The notes under the pieces are model-generated. The model was not told the origin of the DNA. It worked only from the letters and a program-made list of their open reading frames with translations, and ran no database searches. From Cellulomonas sp. C5510 (GTDB taxonomy: Bacteria; Actinomycetota; Actinomycetes; Actinomycetales; Cellulomonadaceae), in assembly GCF_019797765.1 (NCBI RefSeq), contig NZ_CP081862.1:3348001-3412000 (forward strand): DNA of 64,000 nt, read 5' to 3'. Of the stretch, positions 52,574-60,754 are shown one piece after another. The position numbers were made by a program, and so were the translations under genes. The number at the start of each line of letters is the position of its first letter. The stretch's first letter is position 1.

Positions 52574-53496
52574 CGACCATGACGGCGCCGGAGATCCTGT
52601 GCGAGGACGTCGTGCGGATCTTCACGGCCGAGGGCGTCGAGGTGCAGGCGCTCCAGGGCCTCAACCTGTCCGTCGAGCGCGGTGACCTGGTGGCCCTGGT
52701 GGGCGCGTCCGGCTCGGGCAAGTCCACCCTGCTGACCATCCTGTCCGGGTTGGACCGGCCCACTGCCGGCAGCGCCGCCGTCGCGGGGCACGACCTGGCC
52801 GCGATGTCCGCCCGCGAGCGGCAGGTGTACCGCCGCGACACCGTCGGCTTCGTCTGGCAGCAGACCGCGCGCAACCTGCTGCCGTACCTCACGGCCGCGG
52901 AGAACGTCGCCCTGCCGATGGAGCTCACCCACCGCCGCGGCTCGCGTGCCGGGCGCCACGCGCGGACCGCCGAGCTGCTGGAGGTCCTCGGGGTCGCGCA
53001 CGTGGCCGACCACCGCCCGGCCGAGCTGTCCGGCGGCGAGCAGCAGCGGGTCGCGATCGCCACGGCCGTCGCCAACTCCCCGCGGGTGCTGCTCGCGGAC
53101 GAGCCGACGGGCGAGCTCGACGAGGCGACCAGCGCCGACGTCCTCGAGGCGATCCGCCACGTGACCGCCGAGCTGGACATGACCACGCTGATCGTCACGC
53201 ACGACCCCGCGGTCGCCTCGCACGTGCGCCGCACCGTCCGCATCCGCGACGGGCGCACCGCGACGGAGACGCTGCGCCGGACCGCCGTCGACGAGCACGG
53301 CCGCGAGCACCACCTGCACGAGGAGTTCGCCGTGATCGACAAGGTCGGCCGCCTGCAGCTGCCGCGGGAGTTCGTCGAGGCGCTCGACCTGCGCGAGCGG
53401 GTGCGCCTGGGCCTGGAGCCCGACCACGTGCGCGTCTCGCCGCACGACCGCCCGGCCCCGCAGGGCGGCCGCGGGCGCGACGAGGAGGACCGGTGA
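52570..53496 (+). CDS. ABC ATP-binding protein with AbrB-like C-terminal extension
   Basis: A 308-residue ATPase of the MacB/LolD type: Walker A LVGASGSGKST (about 43), Q-loop in FVWQQT, signature LSGGEQQR (about 155), Walker B VLLADEPTGELD, switch His VTHD. About 70 residues follow the usual end. They include AVIDKVGRLQLPREFVEALDL and RVRLGLEPDHVRV, the swapped-hairpin pattern of AbrB/SpoVT DNA-binding domains. This extension could bind DNA or serve as a dimer contact. Confidence 0.87.
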   Translation: MTTMTAPEILCEDVVRIFTAEGVEVQALQGLNLSVERGDLVALVGASGSGKSTLLTILSGLDRPTAGSAAVAGHDLAAMSARERQVYRRDTVGFVWQQTARNLLPYLTAAENVALPMELTHRRGSRAGRHARTAELLEVLGVAHVADHRPAELSGGEQQRVAIATAVANSPRVLLADEPTGELDEATSADVLEAIRHVTAELDMTTLIVTHDPAVASHVRRTVRIRDGRTATETLRRTAVDEHGREHHLHEEFAVIDKVGRLQLPREFVEALDLRERVRLGLEPDHVRVSPHDRPAPQGGRGRDEEDR

Positions 53497-54188
53497 GCGC
53501 CCCCGCCCAGGACGTCACCGCGGACGGGCTGCGCGCCTCCGGGCTGGTGCGGACGTACGGCAGCGGCCCGCGCGCCGTCCACGCCCTGCGCGGCGTGGAC
53601 TTGGTGGCGCGACCCGGCGAGCTCGTCGTGATCCGCGGCCGGTCAGGATCGGGCAAGACGACCCTGCTGCACGCGCTCGGCGGCCTCGAGCGCCTGGACG
53701 CCGGCACGGTCCACCTGGGCGCGACCGAGGTCAGCGCCCTGCCGGAGCACGAGCTGCTGCGCCTGCGCCGCGAGCGCGCGGCGTTCGTGTTCCAGTCCTT
53801 CGGGCTGCTGCCCGTGCTCTCGGCGGCCGAGAACGTCGAGGTCCCGCTGCGCCTGGCGGACGTGCCCGGTCCCGAGCGCGCCGAGCGGGTGGCGGCCGCC
53901 CTGGACGCCGTCGGGCTGACGGCGCACGCACGCCAGCGCCCGGACGAGCTGTCCGGCGGCCAGCAGCAGCGCGTCGCGGTGGCCCGGGCCCTCGTCGCCC
54001 GGCCGGCCCTGCTGCTCGCCGACGAGCCCACCGCCCAGCTCGACTCCGAGACGGCTCTCACGGTCATGGACGTGCTGCTCGCGCACGTCCGCGAGCGCCG
54101 GACCGTCGCCGTGCTCACGACGCACGACCCCCTGATCGCGGAGCGCGCGGACCGCGTCCTGGAGCTGCGCTCCGGCGTGCTGGCGTGA
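53493..54188 (+). CDS. ABC ATP-binding protein (MacB/LolD type)
   Basis: A 231-residue ATPase: Walker A IRGRSGSGKTT (about 48-58), Q-loop in FVFQSFGLLP, signature LSGGQQQR (about 151), Walker B LLLADEPTAQLD, switch His TTHD. GTG 53493 overlaps the preceding stop by 4 bp. The operon thus has two permeases and two ATPases, enough for a heteromeric exporter. Confidence 0.9.
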   Translation: MSAPAQDVTADGLRASGLVRTYGSGPRAVHALRGVDLVARPGELVVIRGRSGSGKTTLLHALGGLERLDAGTVHLGATEVSALPEHELLRLRRERAAFVFQSFGLLPVLSAAENVEVPLRLADVPGPERAERVAAALDAVGLTAHARQRPDELSGGQQQRVAVARALVARPALLLADEPTAQLDSETALTVMDVLLAHVRERRTVAVLTTHDPLIAERADRVLELRSGVLA

Positions 54189-54256
54189 GCCACTACGACG
54201 GCTCTGCTCGCCGCTAGACCCCGTAACGGCTACTGTGGTCGCCGGAGAGGGGCACC

Positions 54257-54544
54257 ATGTCGGCCTACAGGATCGATCGACAGCTCGCCGACTTCGGCGC
54301 GCACGTCCGGGGGTGGCGCCTGGTCCTCGGCCTCACGGCCCAGCAGGTGTCGGAGCGCGCGGGCATCACCCGTGACACGCTGCGGAAGGTGGAGAGCGGC
54401 GATCCCACCGTCGGGTTCGGCAACGTCGCGCAGGTCCTCCGCGCTCTCGGCGTGCTCGACCAGGCGGTGGACGCGATCGACCCGCTCGGCAGCGACCTCG
54501 GGCGCCTGCGCGCGGATCGCCTGACGAAGCAGCGCGCGCGGTGA
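54257..54544 (+). CDS. HipB-like antitoxin/repressor
   Basis: A 95-residue XRE-type helix-turn-helix protein: LADFGAHVRGWRLVLGLTAQQVSERAG (in outline), then ITRDTLRKVESGDPTVGFGNV. It overlaps the kinase gene by 4 bp, the normal HipBA order. The region just upstream contains TACTGT (a possible -10) and the small dyad CCGTAACGG, a candidate autoregulatory site. Confidence 0.82.
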   Translation: MSAYRIDRQLADFGAHVRGWRLVLGLTAQQVSERAGITRDTLRKVESGDPTVGFGNVAQVLRALGVLDQAVDAIDPLGSDLGRLRADRLTKQRAR

Positions 54545-55782
54545 CCACCGTCGAGGTCCTGGTCGACGGCGCGCACGGCCCGCGACCGGTCGGGCAGGCG
54601 CACGTCACGCGGAGCGCCGGTCGGCTCTCGACGACGTTCCTCTACGACCCGGCCTACCTCTCCGGCGACGGGACTCCGATCGACCCCGCTCTGCCACTGG
54701 TGTCCGGCGCCCAGCACCAGACCGGGCTCGTGCGGGCCTTCGCCGACAGCGCCCCCGACCGCTGGGGACGCAACCTCGTCATGAAGGCCGAGCGAGCTCG
54801 GGCCCGGGACGAGGGCCGCGCGCCCCGGACGCTGGACGACCTGGACTTCCTGCTCGGCGTGAGCGACGACACCCGCCAGGGCGCCCTGCGCTTCCGCCTC
54901 CCCGGGCACCAGGAGTTCCTGGGGAAGCCGGCGACCGTGCCCCGGCTCATCTCGCTGCCGACGCTGCTGCGCGCCGCCGACGAGCTCTCCTCGGACGACG
55001 ACCCCGCGTCCGCCGTCAAGCAGCTCCTCGACACGGGGACCACCGGACTCGGCGGGGCCCGCCCGAAGGCCTCGGTCCGCCTCGACGACGGCAGCCTCGC
55101 CATCGCGAAGTTCCCGCACGATTCCGACCAGTGGGACGTCATGGCGTGGGAGGCGACCGCGCTCGACCTCCTCGAGAGCGCAGGGGTCCGCACGCCACCG
55201 CGCCGGCTCACCCGTGTGGGAGGCCGGAGCGTCCTGCTGCTCCGCCGGTTCGACCGCACGGGGTCCGGCGACCGCGTCGGGTACATCAGCGCGATGACGG
55301 CCACCGGCTCCCTCGACGGCGAGCAGCGGGACTACGCCGACATCGCCGCGGCCATGCGCGACCTGTCGTTCGCGCTCCGGGCGGACCACCACGAGCTGTT
55401 CGACCGGGTCGCCGTGAGCGTCGCGCTCGGGAACACGGACGACCACCTGCGGAACCACGGCTTCCTCGCCGACCACGGGTCCTGGACGCTCAGCCCGGCC
55501 TTCGACGTGAACCCCACCCCCGACCCGTTCCGACGCCGCTCCACGTCGATCATGGGAGCCGACGCACCCCCGGACGAGGCGGAGGGGCTGCTCGCGCTGG
55601 CCGGCGAGTGCAGCCTGTCCGCAGCCCGGGCCCGCGACCGGCTCGGGCGCGTCGCCGACGCACTGTCCGGCTGGCGTGACGCCGCCCGCCGGAACCACGT
55701 GGCCGACCGGGAGGTCGCCCTCATGGCCGAGTCGATCGAGCCCCGGCTGGCCTCGGTGGCCCGGGCTGCACGCGGCGGCTGA
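54541..55782 (+). CDS. HipA-family serine/threonine kinase toxin
   Basis: A 413-residue kinase. The N-terminal subdomain (HipA_N) is followed by GGARPKASVRLDDG (about 174) and AIAKFPHD holding the ATP-binding Lys, the catalytic loop ALGNTDDHLRNHGFL (about 300) and the metal-binding SPAFDVNPTP (about 320). All key residues are present, so it should be active. HipA kinases phosphorylate aminoacyl-tRNA synthetases or other targets and induce dormancy. GTG 54541 overlaps the antitoxin stop. Confidence 0.87.
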   Translation: MTTVEVLVDGAHGPRPVGQAHVTRSAGRLSTTFLYDPAYLSGDGTPIDPALPLVSGAQHQTGLVRAFADSAPDRWGRNLVMKAERARARDEGRAPRTLDDLDFLLGVSDDTRQGALRFRLPGHQEFLGKPATVPRLISLPTLLRAADELSSDDDPASAVKQLLDTGTTGLGGARPKASVRLDDGSLAIAKFPHDSDQWDVMAWEATALDLLESAGVRTPPRRLTRVGGRSVLLLRRFDRTGSGDRVGYISAMTATGSLDGEQRDYADIAAAMRDLSFALRADHHELFDRVAVSVALGNTDDHLRNHGFLADHGSWTLSPAFDVNPTPDPFRRRSTSIMGADAPPDEAEGLLALAGECSLSAARARDRLGRVADALSGWRDAARRNHVADREVALMAESIEPRLASVARAARGG

Positions 55783-55799
55783 GCGCTCCCGGTCCGCAC

Positions 55800-55824
55800 G
55801 ACCCGGCCGCGGCCGCCGCGGGTC
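55800..55824. terminator. hairpin between convergent genes
   Basis: GACCCG (55800-55805) pairs with CGGGTC (55819-55824), with further GC pairing inside. It lies between the HipA stop and the ABC-2 permease stop. Confidence 0.5.
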
Positions 55825-55854
55825 GGCGGGCGTCGGGAGGCGCCGCGCACCGCG

Positions 55855-56610
55855 TCAGGCGTCCCGGGTCCGCAGCGTCAGGTGCGCGGCGAGCGTCGTC
55901 CACACCGTGAACACCGCCATGACGCCGATCCCGACGAGCGGCGTGACCGACCCGACCCCGTCGAGCGTGTACGACGCCTGGCCGGCGGTGGTCGGCCAGT
56001 ACGTCCCCGCGAGGTCGCCGAGCACGCCCGGCAGCCCGGGGGCGAGCGCCGGGACGAGCAGCGCGACGGCGACGACGATCGCGAGGGCGCCCGACGAGCT
56101 GCGCGTGATCGTCCCGAACGCCAGGCCGAGCACCGCGGTGAGCACCAGGTAGCCGACGGCGCAGGCGAGCGCCCGCAGCGCCGCGGCGTCGGTGAGGTCG
56201 GCGGTCGGCAGGCCGGCGGCCGCGAGCGCACCCTGGCTCGCCCCGACGCTCACGGCGACGGTGACGACGGCGGTGGCGAGCGCGACCAGCACGGTCACGG
56301 CCGCCTTCGACGCGAGCAGCAGGCCGCGCCGCGGCGCGATCGTGAGGCTGGCGGTGATCTGCCCGGTGGCGTACTCGCTGGTCATCGTCTGGGCGCCGAG
56401 GGTGGCGACGAGGATCTGCCCGACGAGGATGCCCTTGAGTCCGACCGCGACGGGGTCGAAGTCGGCGGGCAGGTCGGTCTGCCAGTCCGCGAGCAGCCCG
56501 CTGATGCCGAGCAGGCTGACGACGAGCGTGGTCACGACGGTGGCGGCGGCGAGCACCCAGGTGCTGCGGACGGTGCGGGTCTTGATCCACTCGGAGGCGA
56601 GCAGGTTCAT
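55855..56610 (-). CDS. ABC-2 type exporter permease
   Basis: A 251-residue membrane protein with six helices, starting MNLLASEWIKTRTVRSTW, a start typical of actinobacterial ABC-2 permeases. TSEYATGQITASLTIAPRRG is the conserved cytoplasmic loop contacting the ATPase. It begins one base after the ATPase stop, so the two are coupled. Cargo is unknown; the TetR control suggests drug or antibiotic efflux. Confidence 0.85.
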   Translation of the reverse strand: MNLLASEWIKTRTVRSTWVLAAATVVTTLVVSLLGISGLLADWQTDLPADFDPVAVGLKGILVGQILVATLGAQTMTSEYATGQITASLTIAPRRGLLLASKAAVTVLVALATAVVTVAVSVGASQGALAAAGLPTADLTDAAALRALACAVGYLVLTAVLGLAFGTITRSSSGALAIVVAVALLVPALAPGLPGVLGDLAGTYWPTTAGQASYTLDGVGSVTPLVGIGVMAVFTVWTTLAAHLTLRTRDA

Positions 56611-56611
56611 G

Positions 56612-57535
56612 TCAGGCGGCCTCGTTCCCGGGGGCGGTCATGGTGAGGAAGACGTCCTCGAGGGAGTCGCGGACGTCGGTGAGCTCGGACAGCCCGATCC
56701 CCGCGGCGGCGGCGACCTGCCCGACGCGGTCGGTGGTCACCCCGGGGACCTCCAGGCGGTCCGGGGCGTCGGGGTGGGCGGTGGCGTCCAGCCCCACGCG
56801 GGTGAGCGCCGTCCGCAGCGCGTCCCACTGCGGGGTGCGGACGCGGACGCGCTCGGTGGTGTGGTCGGCGATGAACGCCGCGAGCCGCTGGTCCGCGAGC
56901 AGGCGCCCGTGGTGGATGACGACGAGGTGGTCCGCGGTGAGCTCCATCTCCCCCATGAGGTGGCTGGAGAACAGGACGGTGCGTCCCTCCGCGGCGAGGT
57001 CGCGCATGAGCGAGCGGGCCCAGCGGATGCCCTCGGGGTCGAGGCCGTTGAGCGGCTCGTCGAAGATGACGACGCCGGGGTCCCCGATCAGGGCGGCCGC
57101 GATGCCGAGGCGCTGCTTCATCCCGAGGGAGAAGTCGCCGGCGGCGCGGTGCGCGGCCCCGGTGAGCCCGACGAGCTCGAGGGTCTCGGCGACGCGCCGG
57201 CGGGGCACGTCGCCGGCGCGGGCGACGGACGCGAGGTGGTCGGCGGCCGTGCGGCGGGGGTGGACGGCCCGGGCGTCGAGCATGGCGCCGACGACGCGCA
57301 TCGGGTGCGGCGTCTCGGCCAGCCGCAGACCGCCGACGGTCGCCGCGCCGCTGGTCGGGCGGTCCAGGCCCAGGAACATGCGGAGCGTCGTGGACTTGCC
57401 GGCGCCGTTGGGCCCGAGGAACCCGGTGACGACGCCGGGCCTGACCTCGAAGGACAGCCCGTCGACGGCGGTGACGGCCCCGTAGCGCTTCACGAGCGCG
57501 TGGGCCTGGAGCAGGGGCGGGGTCGCGGCTGGCAT
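56612..57535 (-). CDS. ABC exporter ATP-binding protein (DrrA/BcrA type)
   Basis: A 307-residue ATPase: Walker A FLGPNGAGKST (about 39-49), signature SLGMKQR (about 135), Walker B VVIFDEPLNGLD, switch His FSSHL. The C-terminal 90 residues form the extension usual for this group (ending LEDVFLTMT). Start ATG 57535 is divergent from the TetR gene, and the operator at 57544-57563 lies 9 bp before it. Confidence 0.9.
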   Translation of the reverse strand: MPAATPPLLQAHALVKRYGAVTAVDGLSFEVRPGVVTGFLGPNGAGKSTTLRMFLGLDRPTSGAATVGGLRLAETPHPMRVVGAMLDARAVHPRRTAADHLASVARAGDVPRRRVAETLELVGLTGAAHRAAGDFSLGMKQRLGIAAALIGDPGVVIFDEPLNGLDPEGIRWARSLMRDLAAEGRTVLFSSHLMGEMELTADHLVVIHHGRLLADQRLAAFIADHTTERVRVRTPQWDALRTALTRVGLDATAHPDAPDRLEVPGVTTDRVGQVAAAAGIGLSELTDVRDSLEDVFLTMTAPGNEAA

Positions 57536-57543
57536 GTCGCCAC

Positions 57544-57563
57544 ACTACACCGTGTGGTGTAGT
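57544..57563. promoter_or_regulatory. TetR operator between exporter and regulator
   Basis: ACTACACC-GTGT-GGTGTAGT is a perfect 8-4-8 palindrome in the 77-bp gap between divergent genes. A further half-site GGTGTAG lies at 57577-57583, running into TAGCAT (57581-57586), a possible -10 for the regulator. Confidence 0.85.
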
Positions 57564-57612
57564 TGCTGCACGGGGCGGTGTAGCATCGCGAGGCAGAGAG
57601 CGAGGAGGACCG

Positions 57613-58272
57613 GTGACGGAGCTGCAGGAGCGCAAGCCGCTGCGCGCGGGGCAGGCGCACAAGCGGGCGGCGATCCTCACCGCGGCGCGGTCGCTGTTCG
57701 TGGAGTCCGGCGTCGAGCGCACGAGCATGGACGCCGTCGCCGCGCGCGCCGGGGTGTCCAAGCGGACGGTCTACGACTACTACGGCGACAAGCACCGGCT
57801 GCTGCTCGGCGTCATCGAGGACGCCGGCGAGTCCGCGCTCGCGACGCTGCGCGAGCTGGTGGACCGGCACCTCGCCGACGACGCCGTCACGACGCCGGCC
57901 GACCTGCGCGTGGCGACGGAGGGGCTCGCGGTGGCGCTCGGCCGCGGCCTGCTGCAGTCCACCGACTACCTCGCGGCCGCGCGGCTGATCGCCGAGAACG
58001 AGCCGCTGCTGCCCGAGCTCGTGGACCACCCGCTCGAGCAGGCGCACGACCAGGTGCTCGCCGAGGCGCTCGGCCGGCTCGCCGGCCGCGGCCTGCTCGA
58101 CACGGACGACCCGCTGCTCGCCGCCGCCCACTTCCAGGCGCTCACGATCCTGCGGGTGCTGAACGAGCCCCCGCGCCGGCGCGCGGACGCCGCCCACGTG
58201 GAGCGGATCATGACGGACGGGGCGGAGGCGTTCCTCCGGGCCTACGCGGCGCGGAGCGACTCCTCCCGCTGA
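57613..58272 (+). CDS. TetR-family repressor of the ABC exporter
   Basis: A 219-residue regulator. The helix-turn-helix is at about 18-62 (FVESGVERTSMDAVAARAGVSKRTVYDYYGDK in outline); the rest is a helical ligand domain with a TetR_C-type end. GTG 57613 follows GAGGAG at 5 bp. It most likely represses both itself and the divergent exporter through the palindrome at 57544-57563. Confidence 0.88.
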   Translation: MTELQERKPLRAGQAHKRAAILTAARSLFVESGVERTSMDAVAARAGVSKRTVYDYYGDKHRLLLGVIEDAGESALATLRELVDRHLADDAVTTPADLRVATEGLAVALGRGLLQSTDYLAAARLIAENEPLLPELVDHPLEQAHDQVLAEALGRLAGRGLLDTDDPLLAAAHFQALTILRVLNEPPRRRADAAHVERIMTDGAEAFLRAYAARSDSSR

Positions 58273-58278
58273 CCGGCG

Positions 58279-58325
58279 GGCCGGGCGGTCGTCCGCGGCG
58301 CCCCACCCGCAGCGACCGCCCGGCC
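58279..58325. terminator. hairpin between convergent genes
   Basis: A perfect 13-bp stem (58279-58291 with 58313-58325) with a 21-nt loop, 6 bp past the TetR stop and 7 bp before the SDR stop. It should work in both directions. Confidence 0.68.
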
Positions 58326-58332
58326 GGCGGCG

Positions 58333-59211
58333 TCAGGCCCGCGCGAGACCCGCCAGCGACGCCAGCAGCCCGAGCCCGGTCGGCTCCCACCCGTAACGCT
58401 CCCGCGTGAGGGCCGCCGACGCGGGCTGGTCGATCCCGGCGAGCGCCCCGAGGAACCCGAGCCGCTCCGGCTCGACGGACTCCACCGGCACGTCCAGCGC
58501 CCGGCCGATGGCGGTGGCGGTGTCGAGCAGGGTGACACCCTCCTCCCCCACGGCGTGCAGCACGCTGCCGCCCGGCGCCTGCTCGAGGGCGAGCACGAAG
58601 ACGGCCGCCGCGTCGTCCACGTGCACGGCGGGCCAGCGCGCGGACCCGTCGCCGACGTAGCCGGAGACGCCGGCCTGCCGGGCGATCGCGGCGAGACCGG
58701 CGGCGAACCCGCCGTTCCCGTGGTCGTCGTGGACAGTCCGCGGCAGGCCGACCAGCGAGCTGCGCACGCCCTGGTCGGCCAGCGCGAGCAGCGCGCGCCC
58801 TGTCTCGGCACGGGCCCCGAGCGCGCCGCCGACGGCCGGGAGGTCCCCCTCCGTGGCGACCCGGCCGGGGACGACCGGCGTCCCCGCGGCGGAGACGAAC
58901 GGGCGCCCGGTGCCGACCAGCACCGAGGACATGGCCTCGACGGCGGCCCGGTCGGTGACCACCGCGCCGTCGAAGTCGGCGAAGTCGTGGACGAAGGCGA
59001 GGTGCACCACGCCGTCCGACCCGGCCGCGGCACCCCGCAGGGCGTCGAGGTCGGCGAGGCCGGCGCGCAGCACGTCGACACCGCGCGCCTCGAGCACGGC
59101 GGCCGAGGCGTCGGAGCGCGCGAGGCCGAGCACCTCGTGCCCGGCGGCCTGGAGCAGCGGGACGACGGCGGAGCCGATGTGGCCCGAGGCGCCGGTGACG
59201 AAGATCTTCAT
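58333..59211 (-). CDS. NAD(P)-dependent SDR/epimerase-like protein
   Basis: A 292-residue extended or atypical short-chain dehydrogenase. The Rossmann motif is IFVTGASGHIGSAVVPLL (about 3-20), with LARSDASA after strand 2 and VHLAFVHDF after strand 4. The classical YxxxK is not evident; in its place is SLVGLPRTVHDDHG, as in atypical NmrA/YeeZ-like members. It is divergent from the TetR gene at 59305, whose two operators lie in between, and is its probable target. Confidence 0.84.
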   Translation of the reverse strand: MKIFVTGASGHIGSAVVPLLQAAGHEVLGLARSDASAAVLEARGVDVLRAGLADLDALRGAAAGSDGVVHLAFVHDFADFDGAVVTDRAAVEAMSSVLVGTGRPFVSAAGTPVVPGRVATEGDLPAVGGALGARAETGRALLALADQGVRSSLVGLPRTVHDDHGNGGFAAGLAAIARQAGVSGYVGDGSARWPAVHVDDAAAVFVLALEQAPGGSVLHAVGEEGVTLLDTATAIGRALDVPVESVEPERLGFLGALAGIDQPASAALTRERYGWEPTGLGLLASLAGLARA

Positions 59212-59239
59212 GGGGTCCTCCTGGGTGAGGTCGCCGAGT

Positions 59240-59289
59240 GATGTCAGCGACTGCCGTCACCGTACTCCCTGATGTCAGCGACTGTCATC
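59240..59289. promoter_or_regulatory. two tandem TetR operators
   Basis: The imperfect palindrome GATGnCAGnnnCTGnCATC occurs at 59271-59289 and, with one change in each of two right-arm positions, at 59240-59258. The copies are 31 bp apart, three helical turns. They lie between the divergent SDR and TetR genes; the second abuts the regulator's -10 element. Confidence 0.8.
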
Positions 59290-59304
59290 GCGTATGCTGC
59301 ACCG

Positions 59305-59871
59305 GTGGGACGCTGGGAGCCGGACGCGCGCGGGAGACTGGCGCGCGCCGCCCTGGAGCTGTTCGACAGCCACGGCTACGAGCAGACGACGACCGCGCAG
59401 ATCGCCGAGGCCGCCGGGCTCACCGAGCGGACGTTCTTCCGGCACTTCACCGACAAGCGCGAGGTGCTGTTCGGCGGCGGCCCGGAGTACCAGGAGCTGC
59501 TCGCGGCCGCCGTCGCCGGGGCGCCACCGGGCGCGACGCCGTGGGACGCCGCCGCGGCGGCCGCCCACGCCGCCGCTGCCCGGATCCAGGAGAACCCCGA
59601 CGGCGTCGTCCGGCGGCAGCGGGTGATCGCGTCCCACCCGGAGCTCCAGGAGCGGGACCTGGCCAAGAACGCCGGGCTGACCGCCGCGGTCGTCCGGGCG
59701 CTGCGAGAGCGCGGGACGCCCGACGCGACCGCCGAGCTCGCCGCCGCGCTCGCGCTCACGGGCCTCGCCGTCGCGCTGCGCGACTGGGCGCGAGCCGGCG
59801 CACCGGGGACGCTCACCGCCGTGCTCGCCCGCACGCTGGCGGCGGCGGACGGGATCGGCCGCCCCACCTGA
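59305..59871 (+). CDS. TetR-family repressor, probably leaderless
   Basis: A 188-residue regulator starting at GTG 59305 with GRWEPDARGRLARAALELF, the typical start for its group, and a helix-turn-helix through GLTERTFFRHFTDK (about 40-53). An upstream in-frame ATG (59272) adds 11 residues and would lie inside the second operator. TATGCT at 59293-59298 is a good -10 only 6 bp before the GTG, so the transcript would begin at the start codon. It likely represses the SDR gene. Confidence 0.84.
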   Translation: MGRWEPDARGRLARAALELFDSHGYEQTTTAQIAEAAGLTERTFFRHFTDKREVLFGGGPEYQELLAAAVAGAPPGATPWDAAAAAAHAAAARIQENPDGVVRRQRVIASHPELQERDLAKNAGLTAAVVRALRERGTPDATAELAAALALTGLAVALRDWARAGAPGTLTAVLARTLAAADGIGRPT

Positions 59872-59910
59872 CCGCGCGGCCCGCGAGGGACGCGCGGTGT
59901 CCGACCCTGG

Positions 59911-60510
59911 TCAGTCCTCCACGGCGCGCAGCCCGCCCAGGACCCTGTCGGTCGCCGGCTCCGCGGGACCCGACGCGGTGCGCGGCGGCGCTCCGAGCCG
60001 GGACACCATGTGCCCGCCCAGGTAGCCGGAGGCGCCCAGCACCCCACCCGCCCCGAGCGCCACCGCGACGCCCAGCCCGCGGCGCCCCCGCCGCCGGAGG
60101 AGCCACGAGGCGCCGTACAGCCCGAGGGCGACGTTGTTCAGCGCGGCGTGCGCGGCGCCGACCCGCTGCGCGCGCCGGTCCGAGACGGCCCAGTCCGCGA
60201 CACCCGTGACCGATGCGGGCACGGCGGACAGGACACCGAGCCCGAGCAGCCGGTCCGCGGCGCGGTGCAACCCCCGGCCGCCCGCCAGGTCCAGCACCGT
60301 CGAGCTCACCCAGAACCCGATCGGCAGGTCCGTCAGCAGCGGGTGCGCCGCGTGGCCGAGCGGCACGCCGTGCAGCAGGCGCGCGACCCCGGGGGCCGCG
60401 CGCAGCGCGGACAGGACGGCAGGCTGCAGCCGGTCGACGGCGGCGTCCACGCCGGTCGCCTGCTCCAGCCGGCGGACGGCACGCAGGGCGGGGCTCTCGT
60501 CGGAGGACAT
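59911..60510 (-). CDS. DUF2231-type membrane protein
   Basis: A 199-residue protein with four helices. The block GHAAHPLLTDLPIGFWVSS (about 52-70) with its two His is diagnostic of the DUF2231 family, and a third His-containing helix (GAAHAALNNVALGLYG) follows. These conserved His could bind heme or metal. A short acidic C-terminus follows the last helix. It is divergent from the DUF4383 gene. Confidence 0.83.
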   Translation of the reverse strand: MSSDESPALRAVRRLEQATGVDAAVDRLQPAVLSALRAAPGVARLLHGVPLGHAAHPLLTDLPIGFWVSSTVLDLAGGRGLHRAADRLLGLGVLSAVPASVTGVADWAVSDRRAQRVGAAHAALNNVALGLYGASWLLRRRGRRGLGVAVALGAGGVLGASGYLGGHMVSRLGAPPRTASGPAEPATDRVLGGLRAVED

Positions 60511-60551
60511 CGCGGCTCCCGGGGTGGTTGGCGTCAGGGGCGTCGCCGTCG

Positions 60552-60653
60552 AGCATCACCCGGCCGGGCGCCGTCCGCACGGCGAGCGGCCCCACCCCCG
60601 CGCCCGGGTCCCGGGTCCGTCGGGATGCGACCCCCCGGGGCCCGGGTGATGCT
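60552..60653. repeat. distant inverted repeat in the DUF2231/DUF4383 spacer
   Basis: AGCATCACCCGG (60552-60563) and its exact reverse complement (60642-60653) are separated by 78 bp of GC-rich sequence in the 244-bp divergent spacer. They could be two half-sites for one regulator or a large stem. Confidence 0.55.
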
Positions 60654-60754
60654 GGACCAGCTCGATCCGCGTCGAGACCAGGCGCCCCGACACTGCACGC
60701 GATCCTCGACGACGCCGGCCAGCCGCGCCGCCGGGACGCGCGAAGGAGTCCGAC

